A stretch of 64,000 bases of DNA from Capitulum mitella (GCA_030062745.1 CP099842.1:19935822-19999821); one strand, 5' to 3'. Shown: positions 25,501 to 36,642, numbered from the stretch's first letter. Program-made: numbers and translations. Notes: generated by a model not told the origin, from the sequence alone.

Positions 25501-28500
25501 TCCTCGATTCGTGCAAAGCTTATCCCTAGGAGAACACAGATATAGAAGCATGGACTATGCTTAAAAACGACATATGTGATTAAGGTCTACCTGAATAACG
25601 ATTCGGTTATTATCTCTTTTACCGAAATGCAGCTATTTTGCGAGTTACGACGCCTGTACAAAACATCCATTTCTAAAGAGGGGAATACACAGATGGCGCC
25701 ACATACACTGAAGGCCAGGCCCCAAACCATAAAAATTAACAGACATCGTTTCGTAGCATCCGAAAACACAAACATTCATCCTCCCGCCAGACAACAAGAG
25801 TGCTAACACACCGAACATGTCGAAACTCGTCAGTCCTCTTCCCACCGACTCACTACGAAATGCAGCACCTTACTCCAACTAAACAGCTGATCTATGCCAA
25901 TCTACCAGCTCGCTGGACACGTCCTACATCCCCCTGCCGTCAGGGCGCAGGGACCGCTCCCGGCCCGGCCACTGACCGATGGTGCCGAAGAAGGCGCGCG
26001 GGCCGCACGAGCCGACGCCGTACTTGCGCAGGCAGCGCACGGCCGCCTCCTCCACTCGCTCGTCGCCGACCATGCCCAGGAAGTTGTGCGTGGCCGCGTT
26101 CAGGTACTGGCGGCCGCCGATCGACACATGCTTGCCCACCTGCGGCCAGGGCCGGGGCACGTTAGCGTCCTGCCGCGGGACGACCGGAGGACGCCCGGCG
26201 ATATGGGCCGTGTCGCAGGCAGGAGGACGGGACGGCGGCGGTGCTGGCGGTGCCGGGATACCGGGAAAGGCGCCGTGCTTTGAGGACTGTGATACGGCGG
26301 TAGTGCCGTACCACAGGCCTCAGAAATCTGACGGGGACATTACGATAGATAAACGGCCGCAGCATGAGGCCGACGGAGACCGAACGACAAGAAACTAAGG
26401 CGACATAGACATGGCACAGGCCCACAAGTTCTTAAATCCCCAGAGAGCGCTAAGTCATTGTAGTGCTGACAAGCAGAAGTTGATACGAGGTCACTGCGTA
26501 GATGGCAGCACGATACAGCATTCCAATTCCCAACAACTAGCATTACAGCTCAACAAACTGCAGCTGGATTAAACTACCCAAACTATCCATGCAACACATC
26601 GGCAAAATACGAATCTTCCTAGTCAGCATTACAGTTAACAAACTGCAACTGGATTCCACTACCCAGACTACTCAAGCAACACATCGGTCTGCGTAAAAAC
26701 ACGCGCCTTTTCGTCATCTTAACTAAAAGATCCGTGGTCTGGCGCTGTACAGTCATAGCGCCAGACCATGCGCATCACGCCCAAGAGACTGGCGGAAGTC
26801 AGCGCGACTACACTAACCACTCTACGCCTATGCCTACCTTGCCCTGGACGACGTCGTACTTGATCGGCTCCAGGTCGGCGTCCTCCGGCACCAGCGGCTC
26901 AGGAGTCCACTCCTGGATCAGCTCCTCCCGCTCCTGGACAACGGAGGCGGGCGGCGTCAGACGGGACGGGAACGGGCAGCGGCGGCGGCCCGCGGCGACG
27001 GAGCGCAAACCGCGGCCGCCGCGCGGCCGGCTCCACTCAGCACCAATTCAGGCACGGGGCAGACCGCTCGGGCGGCGACGGGAGCGTCCGCAGCCACGCG
27101 GCCTTCCCGGGCAGACTCCAGAGCACGGCTCCGGACAATAACCGCATAACCGTGGCAGACGGAAGAATCAGAGAGAGGCATGTGCATAAACTGAACGGCT
27201 GTCAGACACGACTTCACACGTGAGTCCAGACATGCATTCTGTTAGTAATATAAGGCAATTCAGTCCGGGCAATACGTCAGCACGGGTGGCAATGAAATGG
27301 AACAGCACACCAAGTTCAATGGTGAATGAAAAATGGCAAGTACAAACGGACAGACGAACAGAATACAAAGAAAATACAAGCAATAAGTATAACCAGGACA
27401 GCCAGGATCTGTCATTAGTAAATGCCACACATGTAAGAAAATGCTGCAAAACATGTGAAAAAAGAAAAGTCGGCAATATCAGGCCTGAACATACTAAGAT
27501 ATTCAGAGGAAAACTGAACCATCTTCTGAACGGGAAGTTCGGGCGGGATACCAGAGCGAACGCGGCATGTAAAAAAGTGATATCTGCAAGGACGCCAAGC
27601 ACGTGTATCATCTGGAACCTTTGCGGCAAAATCGCACAGTACATCACTGGCCACGTCAGCACCGCCTCAAAAGCAGCGTCAGCCTCCACGCGCGGCACGC
27701 CCGGCCGACGGCTGTCCGAAGCAAAGGAAACCTGGTGCCGCGCACGAACCAATCATGGTGAGCGTGCGACGCAGGCTGGCTGGCGGACACGCGGACAGGC
27801 GGACATGCGGACAGGTGCGGATCGCCAGCGGACAGGGCGGACCGGACCAGCGGCGGCGCGCAGACAGGACGAACACGACCGGCAGACGGCCGGCGCGCGC
27901 GGACGGAGACGCGTGCCACGAGCGCCGGGCGCCACCGGCTGGACTCACATGCTGCGAGAGCTTATTCCAGAGGTGGCTCCCCTAGATGGTGAGATGACGG
28001 TTAGTGCTAATGGGGGAAGTCACAGGGAGGTACACATGCGGGGGTGGTGACTTGCCCACTTGTTTGGTTTCTGCAGATTGCAAAAGCCCCAACTTGTGAC
28101 AGGTACACGAGTAACTAGTTAGGTACACAGCTTGATGTAAGCTGGCAGCTGCTAAAGGTCCCAGCTCTATAAGTCTGTGCCTCAGGCTGCAGCAGTCACC
28201 ATACAATCATTGTTAATGGCCAGCCACACACATTCATGAGAACATGACAAATCTGTGGCAAATGGCAACATTCTGTATCATCATGCTGAGGCAGCAGTAT
28301 CCTTTTGTATAAAAACATCTCCATGTATCTGCACTGAATGAAACAAAGCCAAACTTCAAATTTTCAGGTTCCATGTATTTCCACAGCAAGAACATGAACT
28401 TTCAACCTGCATGCCATTACATGTACAAAATGAATCCATCCATACTCTGACACAAAAGAAAAAAATGATATTTCTGGAAATTTATTTCCTACAGATAAGG

Positions 28501-29863
28501 AGCCAATTTTAAGTGCTGCATTCAAGGACATAATAACAACATGGTAAATCATCAATCATAATGTTGGCATTCACTACACAAGAACTATGAATATGGCATT
28601 TGATAACAAGAACCTGTACAGTAACTCAGTAATGTAGAATATGTAGTAATGATGCAGTATATGAAGTACTGTAATAATGACATAAGCTGTGTGAGTAACC
28701 TGCAGAATCACACAGCCTGAACTGAATTCTTGTACAGTGTGAATGCAACACAAGTTTGATAGTGCCATCATATATGCATAATCCATGCATCTCTAGGTTA
28801 ATGTTAGCAGGAATGCAAACATCTACAATTCTCAGTTACATACCACTGCCTTGGAGCAATGCTGATGAGTGAAGAACACTGAGTGCTTAGGTATGAACAT
28901 ACTTTGCCTAGCTAGCTCTTAGACAAGCATGCTATGTTCCTACACAAAACTTGCAACTGCAATATTCACATCACCACATGGCACCTGCTTTGGTGCCTAA
29001 TTATAACCTGAGCAGAGTCCACATACATCAGCCAATGAAAATATCTAATGGATAAGAATGGAAAGGTGAAAAAGAAGAAAAATTGCATGAAAAGGGCATG
29101 TATGTCAAAAACAGTCAATGACTGGAAACACAAAATGAGAGAGAGAAGTCCCACCTCATAAAGGAGAATGACATATACATATGCTTTCAGGATTGGTTGT
29201 GTGGTGAGATTCAGCAAATAATTTTACAGTGTTAACCATTTACCTTTTCTGACAGTGAAGACTTTGTTGGGTTGTGACTTTTCTTCAGGATAAGACTCAA
29301 TACCCAGATGATAAGAACAGCCTCCAAAATTAAATGGTAGATTGGAACCTGTAATGATCAAGGAAGAAAAAACAGAAGTAATTATAGCAACAAACAGGTG
29401 ATATCATCATCATCATAACAGATATATATATATATACATATGTATCATATTTGCATTTAAATAATCCATAGTGCACTTTCATACATAAGGCATTAAGCAA
29501 CTGATTAAGCAACTGATTCCTTTGAGAATCTCATATAAATCAGTACATAACCAGACTATGTAGGAATGTTGACACATTGTGTACTATTATCTGCAAAAGG
29601 GAATCTAACCAGAAAGTAAGCATATATGACTAACAAAAAACTATGACAGCACAACATATTTTCCTGACATTCACAAAACACACAATTAGAAATCAACTGC
29701 AGGGAAAAACAGTGGCAATTTTACATCTGCTCCTTTACAAAAAGGCTATGAATGATTTGTGGAATGGTTATAAATCTGCATCATCTGCCCTAAAACTTAT
29801 GATTCACATAAAACATACCTCAAAGAAAAGTCTCACAAGTTCATATATTTCCATGGTGAGCAT
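19379..29863 (-). CDS. SPTLC1: Serine palmitoyltransferase subunit 1 (complete, 11 exons)
   Basis: This is the long-chain-base subunit that pairs with SPTLC2/3 in the ER membrane. The complex condenses L-serine with palmitoyl-CoA to 3-ketosphinganine, the first and rate-limiting step of sphingolipid synthesis. Exons on the minus strand are 29819-29863, 29244-29348, 26838-26933, 25977-26139, 24997-25129, 24372-24501, 23570-23755, 22925-23036, 22228-22372, 20990-21098 and 19379-19546. All junctions are GT-AG and all phases agree, giving 463 aa against about 473 in mammals. There is one N-terminal membrane helix ([18 protein letters not shown]). The alpha-oxoamine synthase fold follows with [55 protein letters not shown] and DHQRLSGQG. 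The catalytic PLP lysine of the family is absent ([12 protein letters not shown]), as is normal for subunit 1. Two start codons are possible, at 29863 and 29854; the latter has a perfect Kozak context. Confidence 0.96.
19547..20989 (-). other. SPTLC1 intron 10
   Basis: This 1.44-kb intron has a GC-rich, CpG-dense part at about 20380-20985. Its open frames are compositional shadows and no exon is supported. Confidence 0.6.
20990..21098 (-). CDS. SPTLC1: SPTLC1 exon 10
   Basis: The exon runs from acceptor GTGCCAG to donor CAG|GTGGGT and is 109 nt. It encodes [20 protein letters not shown] and a segment ending TLQTIVDQ. The start completes a glycine codon split with exon 9. Confidence 0.95.
21429..21717 (+). 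repeat. Tandem duplication of about 150 bp in SPTLC1 intron 9
   Basis: GTATGCTCAAA(A/G)GCAGAGGTG begins at 21429 and again at 21580. The two units are visibly similar throughout, with scattered substitutions. A shorter duplication (TTCAATTTCCTCTTCGTGCA / TTCAATGCCCTCTTGGTGCA) follows at about 21722-21810. Confidence 0.8.
22228..22372 (-). CDS. SPTLC1: SPTLC1 exon 9
   Basis: The exon runs from acceptor CCGCAG to donor GG|GTAGGT and is 145 nt. It encodes [20 protein letters not shown], matching YCFSASLPPLLAAAAIEAL of the family, then a helix ending in MHQALSGLH. Confidence 0.95.
22925..23036 (-). CDS. SPTLC1: SPTLC1 exon 8 (site of the lost PLP lysine)
   Basis: The exon runs from acceptor CCCGTCAG to donor CAGG|GTAAGT and is 112 nt. 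It encodes [20 protein letters not shown] and then a segment ending ADHQRLSGQ. In catalytic members of the family a lysine that binds PLP sits in this region; here, as in other SPTLC1 proteins, there is none. A strong cryptic donor, TCG|GTGAGTATGG, lies inside the exon at 23012. Confidence 0.96.
23570..23755 (-). CDS. SPTLC1: SPTLC1 exon 7
   Basis: The exon runs from acceptor GAAGCAG to donor ACG|GTGAGT: 186 nt, 62 codons, phase 0 at both ends. It encodes [40 protein letters not shown] and VTEHFGAT. The Asp-Glu of FIDESLSFG is in the family's cofactor-site strand. Confidence 0.97.
23786..24012 (-). repeat. 13-bp minisatellite in SPTLC1 intron 6
   Basis: About 17 units of GGTCAGAGGCGAC, with GGTGG and GCAGC variants, lie just upstream of the exon 7 acceptor as read on the minus strand. 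Each unit carries CTCTGACC on that strand, which resembles a branch-point sequence. The 13-bp period keeps three plus-strand frames open, so the Arg/Gly-rich ORFs here are artefacts. Confidence 0.9.
24372..24501 (-). CDS. SPTLC1: SPTLC1 exon 6
   Basis: The exon runs from acceptor CTGACAG to donor CGG|GTGAGC and is 130 nt. It encodes [20 protein letters not shown] and [33 protein letters not shown] is nearly invariant in SPTLC1. Confidence 0.97.
24997..25129 (-). CDS. SPTLC1: SPTLC1 exon 5
   Basis: The exon runs from acceptor CCTCAG to donor TTCGC|GTGAGT and is 133 nt. It encodes [20 protein letters not shown] and [20 protein letters not shown]. Split codons at both ends are completed correctly by exons 4 and 6. 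Confidence 0.96.
25977..26139 (-). CDS. SPTLC1: SPTLC1 exon 4
   Basis: The exon runs from acceptor GCCGCAG to donor ATCG|GTCAGT and is 163 nt. It encodes [37 protein letters not shown] and [17 protein letters not shown]. The cysteine in YGVGSCGP is the residue whose human counterpart (Cys133) is mutated in hereditary sensory neuropathy type 1. Confidence 0.97.
26538..26690 (+). repeat. Tandem duplication in SPTLC1 intron 3
   Basis: Two diverged copies of a roughly 86-bp segment share AGCATTACAG, CAACAAACTGCA(G/A)CTGGATT and CAACACATCGG in order. Confidence 0.65.
26838..26933 (-). CDS. SPTLC1: SPTLC1 exon 3
   Basis: The exon runs from acceptor TGTCCAG to donor AAG|GTAGGC: 96 nt, 32 codons, phase 0. 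It encodes [20 protein letters not shown] and [12 protein letters not shown], matching EKEELIEEWQPEPLV of vertebrate SPTLC1. Confidence 0.97.
26934..29243 (-). other. SPTLC1 intron 2
   Basis: The largest SPTLC1 intron (2.3 kb). It is AT-rich except for a GC-rich patch at 27660-27950 containing GCGGACAGG-type repeats. An 831-base plus-strand open frame at 27220-28050 overlaps a 194-codon frame on the other strand; neither shows a domain. Confidence 0.6.
29244..29348 (-). CDS. SPTLC1: SPTLC1 exon 2 (membrane helix)
   Basis: The exon runs from acceptor CATTACAG to donor AAAG|GTAAAT: 105 nt, 35 codons, phase 0. It encodes [20 protein letters not shown] followed by [15 protein letters not shown]. 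The hydrophobic stretch with a flanking KK is the ER membrane anchor. It joins seamlessly to EREELIQEW in exon 3. Confidence 0.95.
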
Positions 29864-29866
29864 ATC
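29819..29866 (-). CDS. SPTLC1: SPTLC1 exon 1 (first coding exon)
   Basis: It encodes (D)[15 protein letters not shown] up to donor GAG|GTATGT. This aligns with the WVLVEMVQALYEA segment just before the membrane helix of mammalian SPTLC1. ATGs occur at 29863 and 29854 (ACCATGG). Directly upstream, CTTCTTTCCTCTAG at 29867-29880 is a strong acceptor, so a separate 5' exon, non-coding or short coding, probably lies nearer the promoter. Confidence 0.85.
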
Positions 29867-30655
29867 CTAGAGGAAAGAAGCCTTGTTGTCTCTGCCTGCT
29901 GTCCAATATATTGCCATATATTAAAATGCCTGAAACATTCAAGTGGCACATTTCAAGGCAAACATCAAGATGATCAATTAATACATAGAAAGGACAACCA
30001 GTTAAAAAAAATGTTTGACATACAACAAATTTTGAACAAAGACAGCTCATCTGCCACTTGTGGTCTCAGATCCTGATGCACAAGGCACACTGTACTGACT
30101 TCTAATTAGTACCATATTGGTTCCTAATATACATGATTATTTCTGCTATGCATCATGTGTCAAAACTCTACAATGACTGCATTCCAAATCTCTTTCCTGG
30201 GATTTTCCTCATCCTAGTGATCTGTGATTGTCAGAAAAAGTCACAATGGACCACCATTTATTGGTTATGCAGGAGATAGTTCTGGTCTGCCAAAGTTTTG
30301 GATGCTTCATCTATTTCAAACCAGTTTTGAAATCATGATTAAAAGCACATTCACAATCAATAAAATGAAAAGAAATTCTTTTGACAATGGGCATGGGGTT
30401 ACATCCCTTCTATCATACCCAATAATGCACAAAAAAAGCAAAATACAATAAAGTAGAGTGAATGCAAGACGAACAAGTACATGCGGCTAGTTATAGAATG
30501 AAGTGCGTGCATTCTGGTTCACACTCAGTTTGTAACGCCCGATTCATTTAGAGCTCGATCCGGCGGACACGTTCCATATAAAGGGCCCATAACCTAGCGA
30601 CATAAAAAACCTTCGATTCTTATCTCGAATCATATTTATACTTCCATTCCAGTGC

Positions 30656-30819
30656 CACCACCTGGAAAAGCCGCGCCCAGACACCTCCGTTTCCACAGAC
30701 CTCAAACTATTTTCAATGAATTGCGGAAGATTTGGTCTGCAAAGCGCAGCAAATGGCGCAATGTCATGTAGCCAATGACGTCACCAGGGATGACGTCATG
30801 AGAGTAATAACCCGGAAGT
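30656..30819 (-). promoter_or_regulatory. Candidate SPTLC1 promoter
   Basis: Within 50 bases lie a CCAAT box (30772-30776), two perfect CRE octamers TGACGTCA (30776-30783 and 30791-30798) and an ETS site CCGGAAGT (30812-30819). About 110 bases further along on the minus strand, CCAG|GTGGTG at 30661/30660 could be the donor of a 5' UTR exon. The site set is typical of housekeeping promoters, and the location upstream of SPTLC1 fits. There is no TATA box. Confidence 0.5.
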
Positions 30820-30849
30820 TTGGAAGAACTGGAGTGTTCAGACCTCCAA

Positions 30850-31742
30850 AGAACTCCTGGCGACAGAGACGGATTCAGGATTTTGCCAAGGGGTGGGGTT
30901 TTTTTAGAAACGTCAAAACGGTATTGTGGTGGCGCCAATATCGCATCGAGAGAGCGCCAAAATCGCGCTGCAGACGCTAAATTCGATCATCATAACGCTT
31001 AAATCGCGCCAAACGTCCAAATGTATGGGACACGCGGCGTCAAAAGACACGCGAAGACGTTTTGAGTCGTACGCGCTGGAAAGTGGGATGTCCATACTAA
31101 AGATGGCCATATTATGAAATTTATGTACGATGCTGTGGATGTTTCCCTCGATGTTATAAAGTCGCCCTTTTAACAGAGGGGCGCCCATTTGATCCTATCA
31201 CAAGAATCCTATCACGACAGCGCATAGTGTCACATGAGCGCTCTGTAACGGCAGAGCCTTTGAATCCACGGACAACTTTCGTTCGTGACTAGCTTTCATG
31301 CTCTGATACCCGCCTTTGGCGGCTGAGGGTTTCGCCTTTGGGGCCGTAGTTGGGTAAGGGCGCGAAAATGCCAGAGGGGGGAGGGGTTAGCCACACCATT
31401 CGTCTCTTCCTTGGATCAGTCCCTGACTGGTTGCATTGCACGCAAACCCATATGCCGATAACTCTGAAGGCTGGGTTCCACAGCCTACACGGTTGCCAAA
31501 CATTTGGAAAATGTCCAGTTGTTCTCAGCATAACGGTGAAAGCTCACCCGGAGAATTCGCGTTAATTCGGCATACCCGATAAAAGCATTCCACGTAACGA
31601 TTTGGGATGGGACGGATCCAGCGTTTCGCCAAGCTGGGTAGAGGGGAAGGTGAGTGGTCAGCACGGGGCGTCTCTCCCAGCCGGACCTTCCCCATTTTTT
31701 GCTCTTCAGATATGAAAAAATCGCTGATTCCTGTTGCTGGTG
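30850..31742. other. Gene-free spacer with transposon-like scraps
   Basis: GACGGATTCAGGATTTTGCC near 30870 and GACGGATCCAGCGTTTCGCC near 31612 are diverged copies of one short motif followed by a G-rich run, suggesting remnants of a small DNA element. No gene is supported. Confidence 0.35.
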
Positions 31743-33372
31743 CAGGAGCCCATCTGAACCTCGTAGTTTCTGGGGGCTTCTGTGCCAGTTTAGATAAGAT
31801 TTCCTCTTGCAGTTACAGGGGCACGTTTGGTGGTCTCGGGCGCTCTAGTGCTCTCAGGTGCCTATTAATTTCATGTACCCCTCAGGACAGATCAGGCGTT
31901 CCTTTGGCAGTTTCAGGGGCACCTCAGACAATTTCATGGACCTATCTGGCAGTTTCAGGAACACTTAAACCATCTCGGGTTCCCTCCTGCCGTCCCTGGG
32001 ATATAACTGTCGTCTAAGAAAACCTCCAAACAGTAACAAGGGTCCTTCATATGTCTCTCCATGTAGTGACAGAAGCTACCCTGGCAATGCTCTAGGTCCT
32101 TTGGCCGTTTCAAAAGCTGTCTGGACGTCTCAAGGTTTAGTAGTTCCGGGGCCCCTCTGGTCGTCTCAGGGCCCCTTTCACTCAAAGGCCCCTTTCTAGC
32201 TGTCCCAGATGATCCCGTGTTGTCCTAGATGCCCATCTTGTCGTCTCTGGGGAACATTTTGCTGGTCCCAGCGGCCTTCTGGCAGTAACAAAAGACCTTT
32301 TGGCGATTTCAGGGTTCCTGTGCAGTGTCATGGACGCGCTGAACGTCCCCGGTGGTCTCCATGGCTGTATCAGGGGTCTTTCTTTCCTATGCGGGGTATG
32401 TCTTACAGTCTTAGGATCCCTCCAGCCGTAACAGAGGCCTTTATTGGCATTTCAGGGGTCTCACTGGCAGCCTCAGTGGGATCTTTTCCGTGCCAGGAGC
32501 CCGCCTGACATGCTCGGGGGCCCTATGGTCGTTCAGGACCTACATACTATCTTAGAGACCCTCTTATCGTCTTTGCCTCGCAGAGGTCCTCTGACGTTGT
32601 TGGCGGGGGCCATCTACCTAAAACGTGCCCGTCTCGCCGTCTGAAGATCCACCTGATTTTCCCGGGGTCCCCTGACTACATTAAGAACCCTAAGGTTTAC
32701 AAAAAAACAATGTAGGCCATTTGGGGTCCTTTCCGAGGTCGAGGTCAGTGATGCATCCCAGTTCAGGGGACCCCTCTGGCTGACCAGGGTCTCTTATACC
32801 GTGTTAGGCATCATCTTAAGTTCTTGCCGTCTCAGGGGCCTCTCTGGTACTTTTGGCGGTCAAATGGACCCTTTGCCGCGTTGAAGCTCCTCTTGTGGCC
32901 CCAGGGGTCCTTGGAGAGTTACGGGACCCTTTCATTCATCTTAGGGGCCATCTTGCCGTCTCAGGGTCTTATTAACCCTTCCGGAGGCTCTCTAGTTGCA
33001 CCAGGAACCTAGCTTTTTACACAGGCCGTGAAACTCATTCGGGGCCCCTGTCGCATTCCAGGGGCCCTATGCCGTCCTAGGGACTTTGTCCTCATCTTGG
33101 CCGTCTCAGGGGCCATATGAGCCTTCTGGCGGTCTCGGGGACTCTCTGCCGTGTTGGGGCCCTGTTGTTGTCTCAGGGGCCCTTCTATGCGTCTTAGGAA
33201 CCATCTAACCTAATTCTATGCGGACCCCTAGAATTTCAGGAATCTCATACTCTAAAGCTCATACATACATACAGCTCAAACATACATATATACATATTCT
33301 AAAGCTCATACATACTCTAAAGCTCATACAAGGCCCCTTCGGGGCCCTTTTTTGAGTCTGAGAGGGGCTTTC
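31743..33372 (+). repeat. 1.65-kb composite repeat, copy 2
   Basis: It is collinear with 14208-15872 and in the same orientation, including CTCGTAGTTTC near the start, CAGTTTCAGGGGCACCTC, GGCCGTTTCA and CTTATTAACCCTTCC. It is made of degenerate units around CGTCTCAGGGGCCCCTCTGG. It ends near a GGCCCCTTCGGGGCC hairpin and a T6 run at about 33333-33353. It has no coding capacity. Confidence 0.75.
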
Positions 33373-34794
33373 TTGGCCAGTCTTTCAGATGCATGCGTAA
33401 TCGAGCGCAGGGGTGTGGTTTTCTATCTCTTTGTGGATGCCCCGGCACCCGCAAAGTGGAAATGGGCACCAATAATACGATTTGGGCACCCACATCTGAA
33501 ATTACGTTCAAACATTGAAATATAATTATATTCTCAGTAGCATGACGTTAACCATCTAAAATCAGTTTTGGAAACAATAATCGGAACTCATTTACTTCAT
33601 TGCCACCCACCAGTTGCTTTTCTCCACCACCCTCAAAGTAACATTGTGTCAAGCCGGGTCCTGGGGAAAGGTCTTCCATTAAAGGAAGTGTATCTATTTA
33701 AATCGGGATTTTTTAACTGTGCACGTACGAATGAAAAGGACATTTTTATGAATTAAAGCGTAGATAACATTCATTCTTGCCAACTCGCTCCAGTTTGCTC
33801 ATGTTTTAATGAGGTAGGTTAATACACTGGCTGCTAGCCCAAGTTTAATCTATTAACCCCATTTTCTTTTCAACACTAAAATCGCCGATGAATCGGGTTA
33901 GAGTATCGTGAACCTCAGCGATGTCGAGGCTTACATCAGTTGACGAACACCAAAATAATGAAGGCGGCCATCATGGATTCAGGCAAGTACCGCTGCTGTT
34001 CCTCGAATCTCTCTCGCAGGTGAATAGGTCGAAATACATTAGTGTTTGTCAAAACAATCGTCGCTGCCGTTTGCAGCTGTATCTGGTACAGCAAAGCAGA
34101 ATGTCGGGTAAGCATCGGATACGTCTAAGGTTAACCTACGAGTATTTCCCACTCGCCGACTGGCTCCTTTCTCTGATATTTTGTGTTGTATTTGGCCTAC
34201 CGATATTATATTACTGTCGATAAATGCAGCAACTAAAATGCATGAAATATTGGTCTAAGATGACCAAAATGCACTTTTCATTTACATGATAATCCATAAC
34301 CAATCTTAAATATTCTCCGGAGTGCGTTTCTGGGATACCGGAAAACTCAGATACATTTCCTTTAACCCGCGCAGTGGAAGGGGGTTTCGCGCTAACGCGC
34401 ACTGAAAAGGAGAGGGTCTAAAAGTGCCCCCCTCCGATCTCGGCAACGAAGAGAGCTAGAGACATGAAAATTTTATGGACACGGTGGAGCTACAACGACT
34501 TAAGTTGTGCGCAATTTTCATGACCTTAGGTCAATATCTTCAAAGTCAAATGTGGTGGAAAATGTCAGCTTTGTACACTTTCTCGGTCCGTCCAGGCCAT
34601 CCCATACGACTTTTCGAAGATCAGATTTCGAACAGCACGGGACAGCTTGAGAGTAAACAAGGGCGCAACAAGTATCTTTTGGCGCATTTTCAGTGAAGGT
34701 GGTCAACATCGGTACATTTGGTCACTTACAGCGTTTATATTTATGTATGTATGTGTATGTATATATGCATATACATGGGAGTATCAATGTGCCA
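33373..34794. other. Gene-free AT-rich spacer
   Basis: No supported exon. A small inverted pair, CATGAAAATTTT and AATTTTCATG, lies at about 34462-34520. Confidence 0.4.
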
Positions 34795-35235
34795 AACGTT
34801 TTTTATTAGGGTCTTTTTGAATTCATATTTCATACAAATCGGCATATTGCAAAGCAAATCTGGACCAGGTCACAAAATAGTTGCCCTTGATCTTTGATGA
34901 CCTTCACCTGAAGAGACCCTGGTATATATGTTTGCGTATCCATGTGCGCACACATGTTTTTATTAGGGTCTTTCAATGCATATTTCATACAAATCGGCAT
35001 GTCGCAAAACAAATCTGGGTCAGATCACAAGGTATTTGACCTTCACCTTTAATGACCTTGACCTTCACTTACCTTGGTATATGTAAGCGTATCAGTGTGC
35101 GCACACGCGTTTTTATGAGGGTCTTTGAATGCACATTTCATACAAACCGACATGCTGCAAAGCAAATCTGGATCAGGTCGCAAGCTGTTTGACCTTGACT
35201 TTTGATGACCTTGACCCTTATTGACCCTGGCTGTG
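34795..35235 (+). repeat. 153-157-bp tandem array (about 2.8 units) rich in TGACCTTGA
   Basis: Units begin near 34800, 34957 and 35110 with TTTTTATTAGGGTCTTT or its variant. They share CATTTCATACAAATCGGCAT and AAACAAATCTGG. Each ends in repeated TGACCTTGACC/TGACCTTCACC. Exact TGACCTTGA (reverse complement TCAAGGTCA) occurs at 35053-35061, 35190-35198 and 35206-35214. This is the extended half-site bound by FTZ-F1/NR5 and ERR-type nuclear receptors. Confidence 0.8.
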
Positions 35236-36632
35236 GTCTTGGTACATCCATCACTTATGCCCGAATGACGTCGCGTGATTGTGTTCAAACGTTAGTCTTA
35301 ACTAGAACGCTAGTTCTTTCACAAAGTTTCTATTTGTCAGCGACAACCGGCGTTTTCGTTACATTTGCCTGGCTTGAAATGTTTGGAACTTCAAAAATTT
35401 TCGCCCGATTTCCGATTTTTCTGCGTGATTCGACGAGTTATTCCATTGTCATAAATGTCACAAAGTAGCAGCAACCAGCTCCGATCCGTTCTCGAGAGAT
35501 TCAAGAAAAACAAGTGGGGGGCAAAAAAGACCCCCTTCCAGTGCCCGTGTTATGGATGTCGCTGCCATAAAGACATCTGAGATTTACGGAAGTCATTCTT
35601 CCGTAATTTACCTCTCGTAATACCCTTTCAAACCCATTTTTTGAACTTTGGGCATAAACACCTGGCACGACGCCTTCCCCCCTTCGATACGCAATGTCTG
35701 GATGCCTCCATATGCGTTATGGGCATCCACAATCATTTTCCGAAAACCACACCCATGATCGAGCGGTGTACATCCCATTTTCCGGTCCGCATACGGATGC
35801 TTTTGAGGGATGTATACGGATCGTCCAGAAATGCCGTATGGTGATGTTTTTCAGCCGGTCCCCGTGAGCTAACTGAACTATGACTACTTACCCGTTACTA
35901 GTATGTGCGTGTATGTGGGCAGATTTTATGTTTGTTTGGCGAAACAAAAATGGAGAGAAAAATAAGGAAGGTAGCAGAATTGGTTACAACGAACTGCTGT
36001 GTATGAGGCTGATGAGTTACGTCTGGGCTCACGAAAACCGAGAAAGAGCAACATAGGCGCAGCCAAGGAGGGGATCCCCCCCACCCATAGGCTCGATTTT
36101 TTGTGAAAACCATTGCACATCGTTTAACTGGTTTTCGTATGGTTTCAGTTTACACTGAGCTCCGGCCCCTCCCCTTAAGAAAATCCTGGCTGCTCCTCTG
36201 AAGAACAGTGTAGAAATGAGGACCTATGATTCTCATGGAGGCATAACAGCTTTGCTCAGAACTACATATGTTTTTAGACTAGCAAGGCAAGAATTATTGC
36301 GACCCGCTGAAATTCCGCTTGGCATTTCATATAAAAATATTTAGATGTTTGGAAAATGTTCAACTATGAATGGTCAAAGTACAGAGCAAAAGTTGGCTTC
36401 TGCTGACTGCCGACGGCGTAACGCGACATCACTAACATCACACATAGTCATAAGACTGTTCTCAAAAGTCGTAGGTACTTACAGACGACTCCCAACGTAA
36501 TGACGGCAAAACTTGATCCGATAGGCTGCTGCTTGGGATAATATGAAATTCACAGCCTTGTCACGAAGCCCTAAACAACGTGAATTGATGCGCTCTGTGC
36601 ATTCACTCAAAGGCCGTAGATTCCGGTTTATT
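35236..36632. other. Gene-free spacer upstream of the cuticle-like gene
   Basis: No exon is supported. A small element-like stretch at 36045-36200 has GCGCAGCCAAGGAGGGG on one side and the roughly inverted CCCCTCCCCTTAAG...TGGCTGCTC on the other. It resembles a MITE scrap. Confidence 0.35.
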
Positions 36633-36635
36633 TCT

Positions 36636-36642
36636 TATATAA
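36636..36642 (+). promoter_or_regulatory. TATA box of the cuticle-like gene
   Basis: TATATAA lies 71 bases upstream of the ATG at 36713. Transcription would be expected to start around 36665-36670, giving a short 5' UTR. This is the arrangement usual for arthropod cuticle-protein genes. Confidence 0.6.

Noticed and set aside
33333-33353. GGCCCCTTCGGGGCC hairpin followed by T6, resembling a bacterial terminator
   Set aside because: The window is clearly eukaryotic; at most it could stop Pol III, and no Pol III gene precedes it.
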